NCBI RefSeq assembly: GCF_043290135.1
Contig: NC_134710.1
Location: forward strand, 140,794,332-140,858,331
Source: Rhipicephalus microplus
Lineage: Eukaryota; Arthropoda; Arachnida; Ixodida; Ixodidae
Direction: 5' to 3'
DNA: 64,000 nucleotides
Shown here: positions 1 through 11,960 of the stretch, one piece after another
Position numbering within the stretch: position 1 is the stretch's first letter
Layout: each line of letters starts with the position of its first letter
Notes under the pieces: generated by a model
Told to the model about the DNA's origin: nothing
Databases searched by the model: none
What the model saw: only the letters and a program-made list of their open reading frames with translations
Made by a program: the position numbers and the translations under genes

Positions 1-1077
<1,077 letters not shown>

Positions 1078-1312
1078 CGTCTGCGTGCTCTCGTGATCAC
1101 CCCCTTAACTTGGGGGAAACCAAAATTTCTGTGGGAGGGTAAGATGTTTTGACGAATTTGAATCGCTGGTCCTGACATATGGATAATGTCACTATCCCTT
1201 TGCATACGTCGTCAAACGCTCTTCAACAGATGTGTGACACGTACCCGCGGGCTGGTATGTGCCACTGGTATGCGGGTATGTGGCACAGGTGATTGACACA
1301 TATAGCATCTAC
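1078..1312. other. Unassigned spacer before LINE fragment
   Basis: Nothing coding is recognised. The stretch contains the near-repeats GGTATGTGCCAC and GGTATGTGGCAC. It ends where recognisable LINE RNase H sequence begins, so it includes the 5' truncation point of that LINE. Confidence 0.35.
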
Positions 1313-2291
<979 letters not shown>

Positions 2292-2348
2292 TAAAGGTAC
2301 AGTTTGTTGGTGCTCAGCTTTATAAAGCTGAGCACCAACAAACTGTAC

Positions 2349-2353
<5 letters not shown>
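2292..2353. repeat. Perfect 62-bp palindrome
   Basis: Two 31-bp arms meet with no spacer at GCTTTA|TAAAGC. Every base from 2292 to 2322 pairs with 2353 to 2323. It touches the hammerhead-like core on one side and a (TA)n tract on the other. Confidence 0.95.

Positions 2354-2439
<86 letters not shown>
2351..2439 (+). repeat. (TA)n microsatellite
   Basis: About 44 uninterrupted TA units, followed by a degenerate GTATATATACGTATACG stretch. It lies between the palindrome and the inverted LTR-like piece. Confidence 0.95.
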
Positions 2440-2441
<2 letters not shown>

Positions 2442-2468
2442 TATATATACGTATACGTAAAGGTAAAG

Positions 2469-2552
2469 GTTCTTCAGTATATATAAAGATATATTGCCGC
2501 ATGAATTCGCGTGGTTTTCGTGTGGAAGAGGACGAAGAGGTTGGGATTGAGC
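2469..2552 (-). repeat. Inverted copy of the 5107-5178 LTR-like segment
   Basis: This segment is the reverse complement of 5107-5178, apart from a 10-base insertion (ATATAAAGAT, 2481-2490). Shared landmarks are GTTCTTCAGTAT, ATTGCCGCATGAATTCGCG and GGTTGGGATTGAGC. It abuts the Ty3-type protease frame at 2552/2553. The element body is therefore bounded by inverted rather than direct copies. Confidence 0.85.
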
Positions 2553-3450
2553 GAACATCATCGTCGGTAATAATTCGGTGCTTTATGAGGGGTGTTTGAC
2601 CGACTCTAGATGAAGAGGCGAAGCAAGATTTAAATTCCTTCAGCAGGGTATGCAGTGCGGCCTTCTTCTCGTCCGAAAGCTTCGAACTGACGTCGATGTG
2701 GTCCAGAAACTTATCTCCATCAACCATTTCCTCGGATGCGAAGCACTCGGTGACATCCGCTACACGGTCTCCGAAGGCCACGGTGGTGCCGCGGAAAAGA
2801 TGTCGGTGCTCGAAGTTAAAATTTGTGACGAGTATCTGCGACCGTCCGTCACGCACACGCAGAATGCTTCGCACTGCACACACACCTTGAAGCAGTAAAA
2901 GGGATACGTTGCTCTCGGCGACCACGTCACCGTCTTGGAGGTCTTCACAGGTGACTTCTACGAAAGCAGTCGCTCGGGGAGGCAACGTCACGCTTTCGTC
3001 GGCAACACGCAGCGCAGGTCTACGACAGCTATCAGCGCCTCGATCGGTTGCAAGTTGCGTCGAGAAAGTCACCATTCGCTCGCGGAGATTTATGATCGCG
3101 CCATTCTCTCGAAGGAAGTCCATTCCAAGGATGAGCTGACGAGAACAGTCGCGTAGTACGAGGCAGGTTACCACAAACGTTGACTCGCGTATTTCCACTC
3201 TTGCGGTACAGCGACCCAATGGAGTAATAACGTGGCCTCCAGCAGTGCGAATACGCGTCCCATTCCAAGGTGTCATCACTTTCTTAAGACTGGTTGCCAA
3301 TTTTCCGCTCATAATAGAATAATCTGCACCTGTGTCCACCAATGCGCTGACCTGAAGACCGTCTATCAGCACGGGAATGTCGAGTGAGACTCGGCCACTG
3401 GGTTCAGACGCACAATCCGGCATTTCTCTCGCACTGCACTCAGACGTCAA
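2553..3450 (-). pseudogene. Ty3-type pol fragment: aspartic protease, truncated
   Basis: The frame begins upstream of the aspartic protease. Its active-site signature LVDTGADYSIMS lies near residues 37-48 (DTGA at 39-42), and the family ILGMDFL motif near 107-113. The protease would cleave the gag-pol precursor in the particle. The linker before the reverse transcriptase follows (LSDEKKAALHTLLKEF and the HRIITDDD region), then the frame crosses into the inverted LTR-like segment and a (TA)n tract. Reverse transcriptase, RNase H and integrase are all missing. The frame differs from gag, as expected for gag-pol frameshifting, though no slip site was identified. Confidence 0.82.
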
Positions 3451-3539
3451 TTCAATGTCTGCAGCGTTTTGTGGAAGCGTCGATAGGAGGTCTTCCGCAC
3501 TTTTAGTCCCAGCGACCTCGCCCCCGAAGGTCGCTGCCT

Positions 3540-4922
3540 TCAGTTTTCCCGACGAGGGCTTGGGGAACGTCCCCGTGCCATCGTACTGAGACGTGGTCCA
3601 ATAGCTGCGGGTCGTCGTGGAGATGGAGACCGCGATTGACGCCGTGGGAAAGGCAGACGTTGCTGCGCGAGGTAGTCCTCAATTTCTCTTGGCCTCTGAC
3701 CAACTAGGGGACGAGGCGAATGAATAGAGAAACCGCGCAGTCCAAGTTGTCGGTATGGACATTCCCGGTAGATGTGACCGGCTTCACCGCAATGGAAGCA
3801 GAGGGGTCTTCTATCCGACGTACGCCAAATATCGGACTTCCGCGGAGGGGCACGGCGACCGTCGATGTCCAAACCAGCATGCGCAGATTGAATTGAAACT
3901 GGCGGCATCGTCTGGATTGGGACTGCAGGGCTTGAGACCGGCATGGAAGTGCGCAGAGCTTCGGCATATGTGCGGTTCCCAACATCAGTGGACGCAGGAG
4001 GTGGTTCTAGATTTGTAACCGTTGGTTGAGGGCGACGGCTGTGAAGCACCTGCTGGACCTCGTCCCGAATAATATTGGTGATGCTGCTTACCTCCGGCTG
4101 TCTCGCCCCGTGTAGTTTCGCGATTTCCTCGCGGACGACGGAGCGGACGATTTCGCGAATCCACTCAATGCTGTTGCTCCCGAAGCTGGCGGAAAATTCA
4201 GTAGGTGATGCAGAATTCACTTGCCGGTTGAGTAGGGCTGACCGCTGATGAAGTACCCTCTCCATCGTAGTGGCTTCGGTCAGGAATTCTGCTACACTCT
4301 TCGGAGGACTCCGCACTAGACCAGCAAAAAGCTGCTCCTTCACGCCTCGCATCAGATAGCGTAGCTTTTTTTCTTCTGGCATTGCCGGATCCGCTCGCCT
4401 GAAAAGCTGCGTCATGTCCTCCACGTACATGGTGACGGTCTCATTAGGCATCTGGATGCGTGAATGCAATGCACGTTCAGCACGATCGCGGCGGTCGGGG
4501 CTCCGGTAGGTCTCCAAGAGGCGATGCTGGAACTCGCGCCAGGATGTCAAGACATCACTTCTGTTCATGAACCACGTTCGGGCGCCGTCTTTCAAACACG
4601 CGTAGACGTTGCGGAGTTTGGCGGCTTCGTCCCAGTAGTTGATCGCTGCGACGTGTTCGAACTCGCTCAGCCAGTCGTCCACATCCTCAAACAGCTCTCC
4701 GTGAAAGGGACTAGGCATCAGCGGGTTCTGGACAGTGCAATAAATTGGTGCCGACGACGTAGGAGTTTCCATGACGCCTTGAGGCGAAGTCATAGTCGCT
4801 CTATGGATAAGCTGTGCCGGTGTCTCTGGTGGTAGGCCTCGTTGGCGGCGGCTTGTTCTGTGAACTGGCGTGTCCACGGGCACAGGGCTTGTGTTCCGGC
4901 TCCTGGATGGGCTCTTGTGCAT
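3540..4922 (-). CDS. Ty3-type Gag polyprotein
   Basis: This 460-residue open frame has the layout of a Ty3-type Gag. Residues 70-230 form a helical retrotransposon gag region (W84, the YWDEAAKLRNVYACL stretch, W117, W128). A linker follows, then one zinc knuckle CFHCGEAGHIYREC with C375, C378, H383 and C388, a perfect C-x2-C-x4-H-x4-C. The C-terminus is rich in Arg, Ser and Pro, suiting nucleic-acid binding. Gag would build the particle that packages element RNA. The frame is intact from its ATG, but the element has lost most of pol, so it could only act if supplied in trans. Upstream lie the leader and LTR-like sequence. Confidence 0.85.
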   Translation of the reverse strand: MHKSPSRSRNTSPVPVDTPVHRTSRRQRGLPPETPAQLIHRATMTSPQGVMETPTSSAPIYCTVQNPLMPSPFHGELFEDVDDWLSEFEHVAAINYWDEAAKLRNVYACLKDGARTWFMNRSDVLTSWREFQHRLLETYRSPDRRDRAERALHSRIQMPNETVTMYVEDMTQLFRRADPAMPEEKKLRYLMRGVKEQLFAGLVRSPPKSVAEFLTEATTMERVLHQRSALLNRQVNSASPTEFSASFGSNSIEWIREIVRSVVREEIAKLHGARQPEVSSITNIIRDEVQQVLHSRRPQPTVTNLEPPPASTDVGNRTYAEALRTSMPVSSPAVPIQTMPPVSIQSAHAGLDIDGRRAPPRKSDIWRTSDRRPLCFHCGEAGHIYRECPYRQLGLRGFSIHSPRPLVGQRPREIEDYLAQQRLPFPRRQSRSPSPRRPAAIGPRLSTMARGRSPSPRREN

Positions 4923-5045
4923 GGGGTGCGTCGTCAGTTGTCGTACCCAGCACCTCCACCAATCTTGTCACCAATCTTGTCTCACTCAAGGAAACCTTCC
5001 GCAGAACTGCTCGTCAAGCTAGGACAAAAAGAAAAACTGCTCCAA

Positions 5046-5178
5046 CCCAACCTCTTCGTCCTCTTCCACACGAAAACCACGCGAATTCATGCGGCATTAA
5101 AAAGCGGCTCAATCCCAACCTCTTCGTCCTCTTCCACACGAAAACCACGCGAATTCATGCGGCAATATACTGAAGAAC
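5046..5178 (+). repeat. Tandem duplication (period 68) of LTR-like sequence
   Basis: A roughly 50-bp block starting CCCAACCTCTTCG and ending CATGCGGCA occurs at 5046-5096 and again at 5114-5164, a period of 68. The second copy with its flanks is the partner of the inverted copy at 2469-2552. Its position upstream of the Ty3 leader suggests LTR origin. Confidence 0.85.
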
Positions 5179-5426
5179 TGCGAGAATAGAGATGGGTTAT
5201 TTTAACGCGTAACCATTAAGAAAAAAAAAAGGCTGATGCCATGTACAGTGGAAATCGATAATATGCGAAGCTCTAATGGGGAAGGTTGATATGTCACTTT
5301 AAAATCAGCACAGCGTAACGAGGTGCGAGGTGGACGTAAATTATGTCGTGCGGGACTTTTATGTCATGACTATCATTTTTAAGCCTGACATTTGGCTTCA
5401 TCTTCTGTTCGTGTCACGTGATACCA
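5179..5426. other. Unassigned spacer
   Basis: No gene or known repeat is seen. It contains an A-run at 5220-5230 and may include the outer part of a decayed LTR. Confidence 0.35.
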
Positions 5427-6060
5427 AATCTGGTACATGTTACATGTGGATCCAGTGAAACGGCCACGAGCGCGCGTTGAGCGTAGCATGTAGTCATGTT
5501 TTACATGACACGCATATCGTAATTATTGTTTGGACGTGTCTTTTACCTTCACCGTCCATTCACGTCACAAAACACCAAATTTGGTTTATTTGGAGCTAGC
5601 AAAACGGCCGCGAGCACGCTAAGAGCGTAGCATGTAGTCATGTTCTTACATGACACGCATCTCATGATTATGATGTTTGCACCAGTCATATACCTTCGCC
5701 GTCCATTCACGTCCAGTAAGAGCAAATTTGGGATATATGAGGCTAGCGAAACGACCGTGAGTGCACTATGAGCATGGCGTGTAGTCATGACTTACATTGC
5801 ATGCATGTCATGATTTCCACTTTACGGTCTGTAACTTATGTTTGCCATGCAGTCATGTCATACTATACCAGTTGTACAGTGTACCACGTGAACGAAACCA
5901 CAGCAAAAGCAGAAGACCATGAAATGTAAATCATGACATGGTCTTCTAATGCTTGTGAGGAGTTTCAAGTTATGACCAGTCACTTATGCTTGTCATATAG
6001 TCATGTTATGCCACACCAATTTCGGTATAGATACTATTATCGAAACGGCCCGGAGAGCTA
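5427..6060 (+). repeat. Satellite-like tandem repeat, about 148-bp period
   Basis: Four to five diverged units carry the same landmarks: AAATTTGGT, GCTAGC(G/A)AAACGGCCG, GAGCGTAGCATGTAGTCATG, ACATGACACGCAT and TTACCTTC(A/G)CCGTCC. Starts near 5427, 5578, 5722, 5869 and 6018 give spacings of about 144-151. Related single or paired units occur near 51.2, 52.4, 55.5 and 56.1 kb. No coding capacity. Confidence 0.85.
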
Positions 6061-6074
6061 GAAGTCGTAGGTGG

Positions 6075-6201
<127 letters not shown>

Positions 6202-6224
6202 CGGTCAAACTCGACGATGTTCGC

Positions 6225-6440
6225 TAAGAAATGTGTTTTTTTCGTGCACTCAGTTAAGATGAATTACCAACTCGCCCAGCAGTCTGTGCTTCTCAAGAAA
6301 TGCTTCGCATTTAAGAGCTGACATCGGCAGCGTTGACCCGACCCAAAAAAATAAATGTCAGAACCACAGCAGGAATCGAACCCCAGTAATCTTCGTAGAT
6401 ATCAAGTATTCTATCACAGAGCCACGCAAGGTCTCGGAAT
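6225..6440 (-). mobile_element. tRNA-derived SINE (second family)
   Basis: On the minus strand an A-box-like TGGCTCTGTGATAGAATAC and a B-box GGTTCGATTCC are spaced as in a tRNA promoter. A non-tRNA body follows (TGACATTTATTTTTTTGGGT, then AATGCGAAGCATTTCTTG). The head no longer folds well as a functional tRNA. The 3' limit is uncertain. Confidence 0.55.
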
Positions 6441-7119
6441 TACTTTACAAGCAGACCCAACTGTTCGTGTAACGTCAATTGTGGTTGCAGTGATGGCTAC
6501 TTAATTTTATAAACATTACATATGTACTCCTATAATACAGCCGTCACGCCGGGTTCACGTCAACGGTAGTTAAGCGCCATCCGCTGAAGTTGATTTCATC
6601 CAAGGCTATACCAGCCTCGCGAGCCTCCAACGCTTCATATCAGCTTACGGCTTTCTGTGTTGCTAATATCCATGTTGCTGTTGGCGTTGTTAGCAAGCTG
6701 TAAACAACTGTAAACTGGTTATATAAAATATAAGCGGCTGTTTAACGTGTGCCTGTGTCTTTAGCATTACTTCGTAACCTTTCGCGCAGTGAAAAAATTA
6801 TAACACAGTCACCTTCTATCCGCATGCTTCGCGTAACATCAATTCCCAAGGTACGTGGGGTCTGCCGAATTTTTATTGTGATGACAATTTAATGGTCTCT
6901 GTCGGCTGATTTTTGCCGTCGCCGTCATGTCCCGGATATGTATAATTTCAAGGCACCCAACGGAGATTCGAACCCTCAAACCCAAGCCTTACAGCGCGCA
7001 GCCTATAATCAAATATATATAGGCCACGCCGCTCATACTTTTCATCGCACTAACGACGAGCTTAGTATATATAACATTTATCACTGGCTTGTTGACCATG
7101 GACTTGAAACGTTCTTGAA
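6441..7119. other. Unassigned AT-rich sequence
   Basis: No gene is recognised. A B-box-like GGGTTCGAATCTCC is present on the minus strand near 6965-6980 without a convincing A box, possibly another eroded tRNA-type repeat. Confidence 0.35.
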
Positions 7120-7672
7120 CAGAGCATGTGCTTTGCTTGGACAAGCCAGGCATGTTTTCAGTAAGCACTGACGTGCCCTATGGCGTGATCAATGTAGGGG
7201 TGGGTTCACTGCAGTACATGCATTTGGATGAAATGGGCATTTCGAAATTTATCTGGCTTGACTTTCACTCTCAAGCAGCAGGAAAAATTGCTCGCATCAA
7301 ATCCAGGACTGTTCGGGAAGTTGCTGGCCCTGCCATGCCTGTGAATTCGGTTCTCGTCGAAATGCGCACCGCCCCTATCGCTTCAGACGGACGAAGTCAA
7401 CTCGCCGCCCCAGATGAGTTGTGGTGACGCTTGCGCCGTTAAAACATCGCACGGCTTTGTAGTCGCAACAGTGTACATCTCACCAGGAACCTTGCGGACT
7501 GAGGTCATGAACTTCTTGCTGCACAAATTCCGGGTTGTGTGCCTACTGGGTGTGCCAGTGAAAGTGACTGGAGACTTCAACGTTAATGTACTTCGACGTA
7601 AAAACCAGTGGCTTGTTGCGTTTCTCGATGCCGAACTTGGACTTCACCTCCTGTCGAACGTCACGCACTGAA
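7120..7672 (+). pseudogene. Helentron-like fossil: PIF1-type helicase end and AP-type endonuclease
   Basis: Two adjacent open frames look like parts of one transposon protein. The first (about 7128-7330) reads DVPYGVINVGVGSLQYM then IWLDFHSQAAGKIARIKSR, which resembles the C-terminal region of PIF1-family helicases of Helitrons. The second (about 7414-7671) has VVATVYISPGT and VTGDFNVNV, the latter the GDFN signature of the endonuclease-exonuclease-phosphatase fold, and stops early. Helentrons can combine Rep-helicase with such an endonuclease, which is why I join them. No Rep domain or Helitron terminus was found. The EEP half alone could come from a LINE. Confidence 0.5.
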
Positions 7673-8540
7673 CTATTAACAACAATTACACCTGTTAAGA
7701 TATCGTGGTTGCTGCATTACGGTGAGTTGAAGCACAATCGACCATGTTCACTACACTTCGTATGGTTTCTAAACTTCTAGCCTTCCTTCATATAACAGGC
7801 TGATGTGTTGCTATCGCATTCATTGGTTCGACCTTGTGTCAAAGCTGTGAATTTTTTCTAACACTTGTGTGGTTTACGTATATGTGAACATATTCACCTA
7901 TGTGATTGACGTATGTCTGAACATATAGTAAATGAAGCCAGCGGCCTTTGTACTCCTTCAGATTGATTTCTGCATGCAATTTCAGTATGCGGGCCCCACA
8001 TTAAACATGAGTATTATCATGGGCAAACAATTCAAAACTTACAGACCACAAGTGTCACAGAATGAGGAGAAAGTTGATAATAAACTTTCTCCTCATTTCT
8101 CTTCAGATTGGTAGCAGATTTCTCCGTGCTAGTAGTTTTAAATGAGTTATATTAACAATGAAAAAAATTGGGCCTATTTTTTAGGAATGCGTAATATACG
8201 CAAATGAGAGAGTAAATTAGAGAAAAGTCAAATAAGTTTCGATAGATGCACTCTAACATAAATATATCTTGAACCGTTGCACGAAATGCATCTTAAGCAA
8301 AGACGAACATTTTCCTAAAGGATTCCTTAGCTGACACTATACTAGGTAGGTGCTTATGATTGAAGGGTATATACTGCTATATACGAAATGATGTGTGAGT
8401 CCGTGTTCTGTTGGCAAAGCTTGGAAAGAAATGTGTGTGTGTGAACTTTCTACTGCACTGCGAACTCCGGCAAGTGAACTGTGCATTACCATGCTATGTT
8501 TCACAGTGAAGCTGTTTAGCAATTTGTTACTCGAGGCTAA
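7673..8540. other. Unassigned sequence
   Basis: No gene or recognised repeat apart from the hairpin at 8061-8097. Composition is AT-rich with several ATATA stretches. Confidence 0.4.
8061..8097. repeat. Perfect 15-bp stem, 7-base loop hairpin
   Basis: AATGAGGAGAAAGTT pairs exactly with AACTTTCTCCTCATT across the loop GATAATA. No Rho-type or histone-type termination context is evident, and no gene sits next to it. Confidence 0.8.
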
Positions 8541-8830
8541 AAAAAAAAAAACTTCTATCCTCATAAAGGAGCATGTGCCAGAAAAATTATGTTAACTACT
8601 AACCTCTGGTCCACTAAAAATGAAGAAGGCAACAGTTGTGTAGCAAGAGATGGGAAAGGATAGTGAGTGGGACAGATGTGTGGGGATGAGGAGAGAGTAA
8701 AACGTAGCTCTGAAAGAATGAAAAAGAAATCGAACGAAAAAAATGCAGAAAGAGAAATAGTTAACATCAACAAACGAGAGAGAACAAAACAGGGAGAGAA
8801 AAAAGAAAAAAAAATAGCAAGTGGCAGCAA
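8541..8830 (+). other. Purine-rich tract
   Basis: An A-run is followed by about 250 bp strongly enriched in GA and AAAG motifs on the plus strand. Long pyrimidine-type frames on the minus strand (Phe, Ser and Leu-rich) are composition artefacts. Confidence 0.6.
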
Positions 8831-11399
8831 GCATCGCCTAGCCTAGCGAACAGCTAACGCAACACCTGGCCAAGCCGCACATGCGCCGTAGCTGAACCAT
8901 GCCCATAGACATCGCGCGAAACCCCCAATCTACTATATAGAGCCTAGAATATACTTTCTATTTTAGGCACTAAAGCTGTACTGTGCACAGCCTGGCTGCG
9001 CACGATGGTGTCCAGAAAGCCACGGGGCGTCGTAAGAATGTGCACTCTCCCAAAAAGAAGCCACGCTTTTCGAAGTTGGACGGATCTGTGCTTCGCTGTG
9101 CCAAGCAATGCACGGCCTAGTGGAAACTGCCCGCATTTCTTTCCCCTACTTGTTAATTTTTATTTTTGCATAACCCCTTTCTTTTGTTTTGCTACGGAAC
9201 TTACCGAAATGGAATATCTGAGATGACATGAACCTCAAGCTCTACACAGCAAACTGGTTAAAATAGAACAGAACATACTTAGCACATGTGTGTTGCTATT
9301 GTGGACATCTCCATGACAAGCACAAGTTACGTTGATACTAGAGCGTTTATGTATTCCGTTAATGCACTGCCCGCATTCAAAGCGACGCAATGTGATACGT
9401 GTTTATGAGCGTGACGGTTATGATGGCTCGTCCGCATGCGTATTATATGATGCCATTTTGCTTAAAGACAGTTTTATTTGTTTTTTTCGCTTTCTCGTGT
9501 GTTTGTCACGTTTGAAAAAAAAAACAAATTCGAATGTTTGCACCACATTCACAGCGGTAAACTAACCACCCATTAAACACGTACGCATCAGACTTCTTTC
9601 AGCCTTCGCATGTATCCCAGTACATGTATTACAGCACAGAGATACGTTATGCATGTTTGACTGCATACCCTATGCATATGTGTTCTTCGAAATATGCTCT
9701 TTCGTTATTCGAGGGTTTGTGCATCCCTGGTGATGATGAGTGAGATCTGGGAAGGAAAAGGGAGAAATGTTAGGGGCGCTGCTTGCTGCGCCTAAGCAAG
9801 CATTAGATCCAGTATTTGGGCATTACAGTATTAGCCCATAAACACACAGAAAACAGGATTGCAATGTTATCTTAAGTTCTACAGCGTTGAGGAATATATT
9901 CTCGATTGGACCACTCGGTCAAAACAAGTAAAATATACCTAATTGTCAGTTTAAACAGATAGCGTCATTCATTAAAAATAGTATTGATTTAGAAAGCAAG
10001 GGTTTAAGACGCTATCTGATTAACTACGGTTTTCTGAATTGGGGGTTAAAAGCCTGAAAAGCTTGAAAGCAATAAAGAAAACATATAATTGGAAGTAATC
10101 TTGCAATTTTAGCGCAATAGACATTAAAATGGGGTTTATAGACTTGATCAAAAGCTGCTAAACGAAACACGTCCAGTAATGCTAAGTTTGTCGCCTACGA
10201 TGAAATGGCATCGATGTTACGAGCACCAAACAAACGGGAGTATCAGGCTGCTACAACTTTTCAAAAATGCACAGCGATCCCTGCTGCGTATACGGAGAAT
10301 GAGTCTAAAGTCAATCTTGTGTACCTCAAGCTATGTGTCACTGAAGATAATTTTAGTTGGGATTAGGAAAAGGAAATGCATGCGCGTCAACACTCAGGTG
10401 GATTTACACCGTTGAGATATTTTCAAATCAACCGAGATGCATCAATAATAAATTAACTGAGGGCGAAGGCAAATTTTTCTCTCATTAGCCTTATCAGCCT
10501 AGCAGGGATATGCTGTAAGAGGATTGGTTAAATGTAGGTGCTTTTAAACGTCAACGTGTCCGAAGTGACTCTTGGGTATGTATAAGAAAAACTGCGAATC
10601 CAAATGAAAAGGGGTTTGAACTTCGAAATGTGTTTGCTGAAGGATATAAATGAATTAGAATAGCAGGTTTGTACTTGACAGTGAATAGTTCTTTTGCAAG
10701 GCCTATCGTGATCATGCAAGCGATTTTATACGGTGCGATGTGTCTACCGCCCGAAAGAAACCGAAGAATACACGCACAGCTACACACACACAGCGCTGCG
10801 CTATGTGTGTGCTCTTCGGTAGTCCTTGTTTCCTCACTGTTCTTACATTTAACACGACATATATATGCCCAAGTTTCCCCAATTCGTAACTTCCGATAGA
10901 TTTGGACAGACTAACATCTTAAACAGACGAAAATGTTAAAACTGGTCATAAATGCTTACTTCCACTGACCAGACGTAGTCTAGACAACCGTTGCAGTGGC
11001 CAATCATTTTGACCTCGTGCTCCAATGATACTTATAGGTGAAATAAATGCTAGATAAAGAGGGTGGTGGTGGTGGTGGTGTGTTAGTGAGTGAATATTAT
11101 TCCTTTCGCTTCATTCGATCGACAACGTGTTTAATAAATTATATGTAACTTGCTCAAGATGTATGGAGCTTGTGTAAAACCGGCTTGTTTTTCATGGGTT
11201 TTTTAATTGTGCGTCCTTATAGTACATGAGTTGGGTGCAACAATACAAGGTAGTTGCGAGGGCAGTATCGATCAAGCTCGTTGCAATACATCTAACCTCG
11301 TTTCTGCACACAAGTATATTCCGCAAGGTAGGTACATAGCCAGACGTTCATTTATACCCCCTTTATGTATGTGTGCACACAAAACGTAAGTAAGTTTCG
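8831..11399. other. Unassigned intergenic or intronic sequence
   Basis: No domain-bearing frame, tRNA or recognised repeat was found. A short (GGT)n run lies near 11062-11080. Small open frames in the region lack motifs. Confidence 0.4.
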
Positions 11400-11960
11400 G
11401 GTGCTTGAATCCCCCTACTGGTTACGCCCCTGCTACGGGGCCCCTCGCACAGGGTTGGTCCGTTGTCGAATGTCCACTGTGAGTTGGTTCAGTGCTTGCC
11501 CCCCCGCGTCCGGCCCCTTGGACGCCCTTTATAGCGACGGATGAATGGAGACTTCTGAATGTCCACTATTCGCCGACCCAGGGACGCCTCCTGGTGGCGG
11601 GCGGAGCGCTGCTGCAGACGGTCACGTTGGCGGCCCGAAGGAGCGACAACAAAGGGCCCCTTTCCCACGGCCAGCTTGGACAGTGGTGGCGGCGACTCCG
11701 GTAACCGCGAAGGGCAGCCCGGCCAAGCCCCGGCAGCGACCCGTGGGCACAGAAATCAAGCGCGACCCTCTTGCCCCGTTCTGGGAGCACCGTCTCGAGA
11801 TGGCGCGGTGGACACCCCCCTCCCAACACCTCAGCGCTGCTGGCTAGCCTGTCCACTGCCCCGGGGCCTCAGGATTTCCGGTGGGACAGATGTGGATAAG
11901 AGCGTCGCTATCGTGGGATGATCTGGCCGGTCGGTCTCAGGGCAGCATCGCGCCGTGAAC
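11400..11960. other. GC-rich block, possibly an LTR or exon
   Basis: About 550 bp are markedly richer in G, C and CpG than the flanks. All frames of 100-120 codons overlap on both strands, and none shows a recognisable domain. The plus frame at 11545-11847 is Pro/Ala-rich. I cannot decide between an exon, a CpG island and an LTR of a retroelement. Confidence 0.35.

Larger units (their letters stand above)
2553..5000 (-). mobile_element. Partial Ty3-type LTR retrotransposon (gag and protease)
   Basis: The minus strand carries leader, gag and the start of pol in the usual Ty3 order. Pol ends just after the protease and linker, before any reverse transcriptase. The leader (4923-5000) contains a 12-base tandem duplication, GACAAGATTGGT twice at about 4959-4982, next to a TGGTGACAAG-like possible primer-binding site. 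Proper direct LTRs are not seen. Confidence 0.8.

Noticed and set aside
8061..8097. Transcription terminator or histone 3' stem-loop
   Set aside because: The stem is perfect but there is no adjacent gene, no U-run and no histone-type consensus.
9001..9226. Small host gene beginning at 9005
   Set aside because: A 73-codon frame with no motif; the downstream composition changes without a polyadenylation signal in place.
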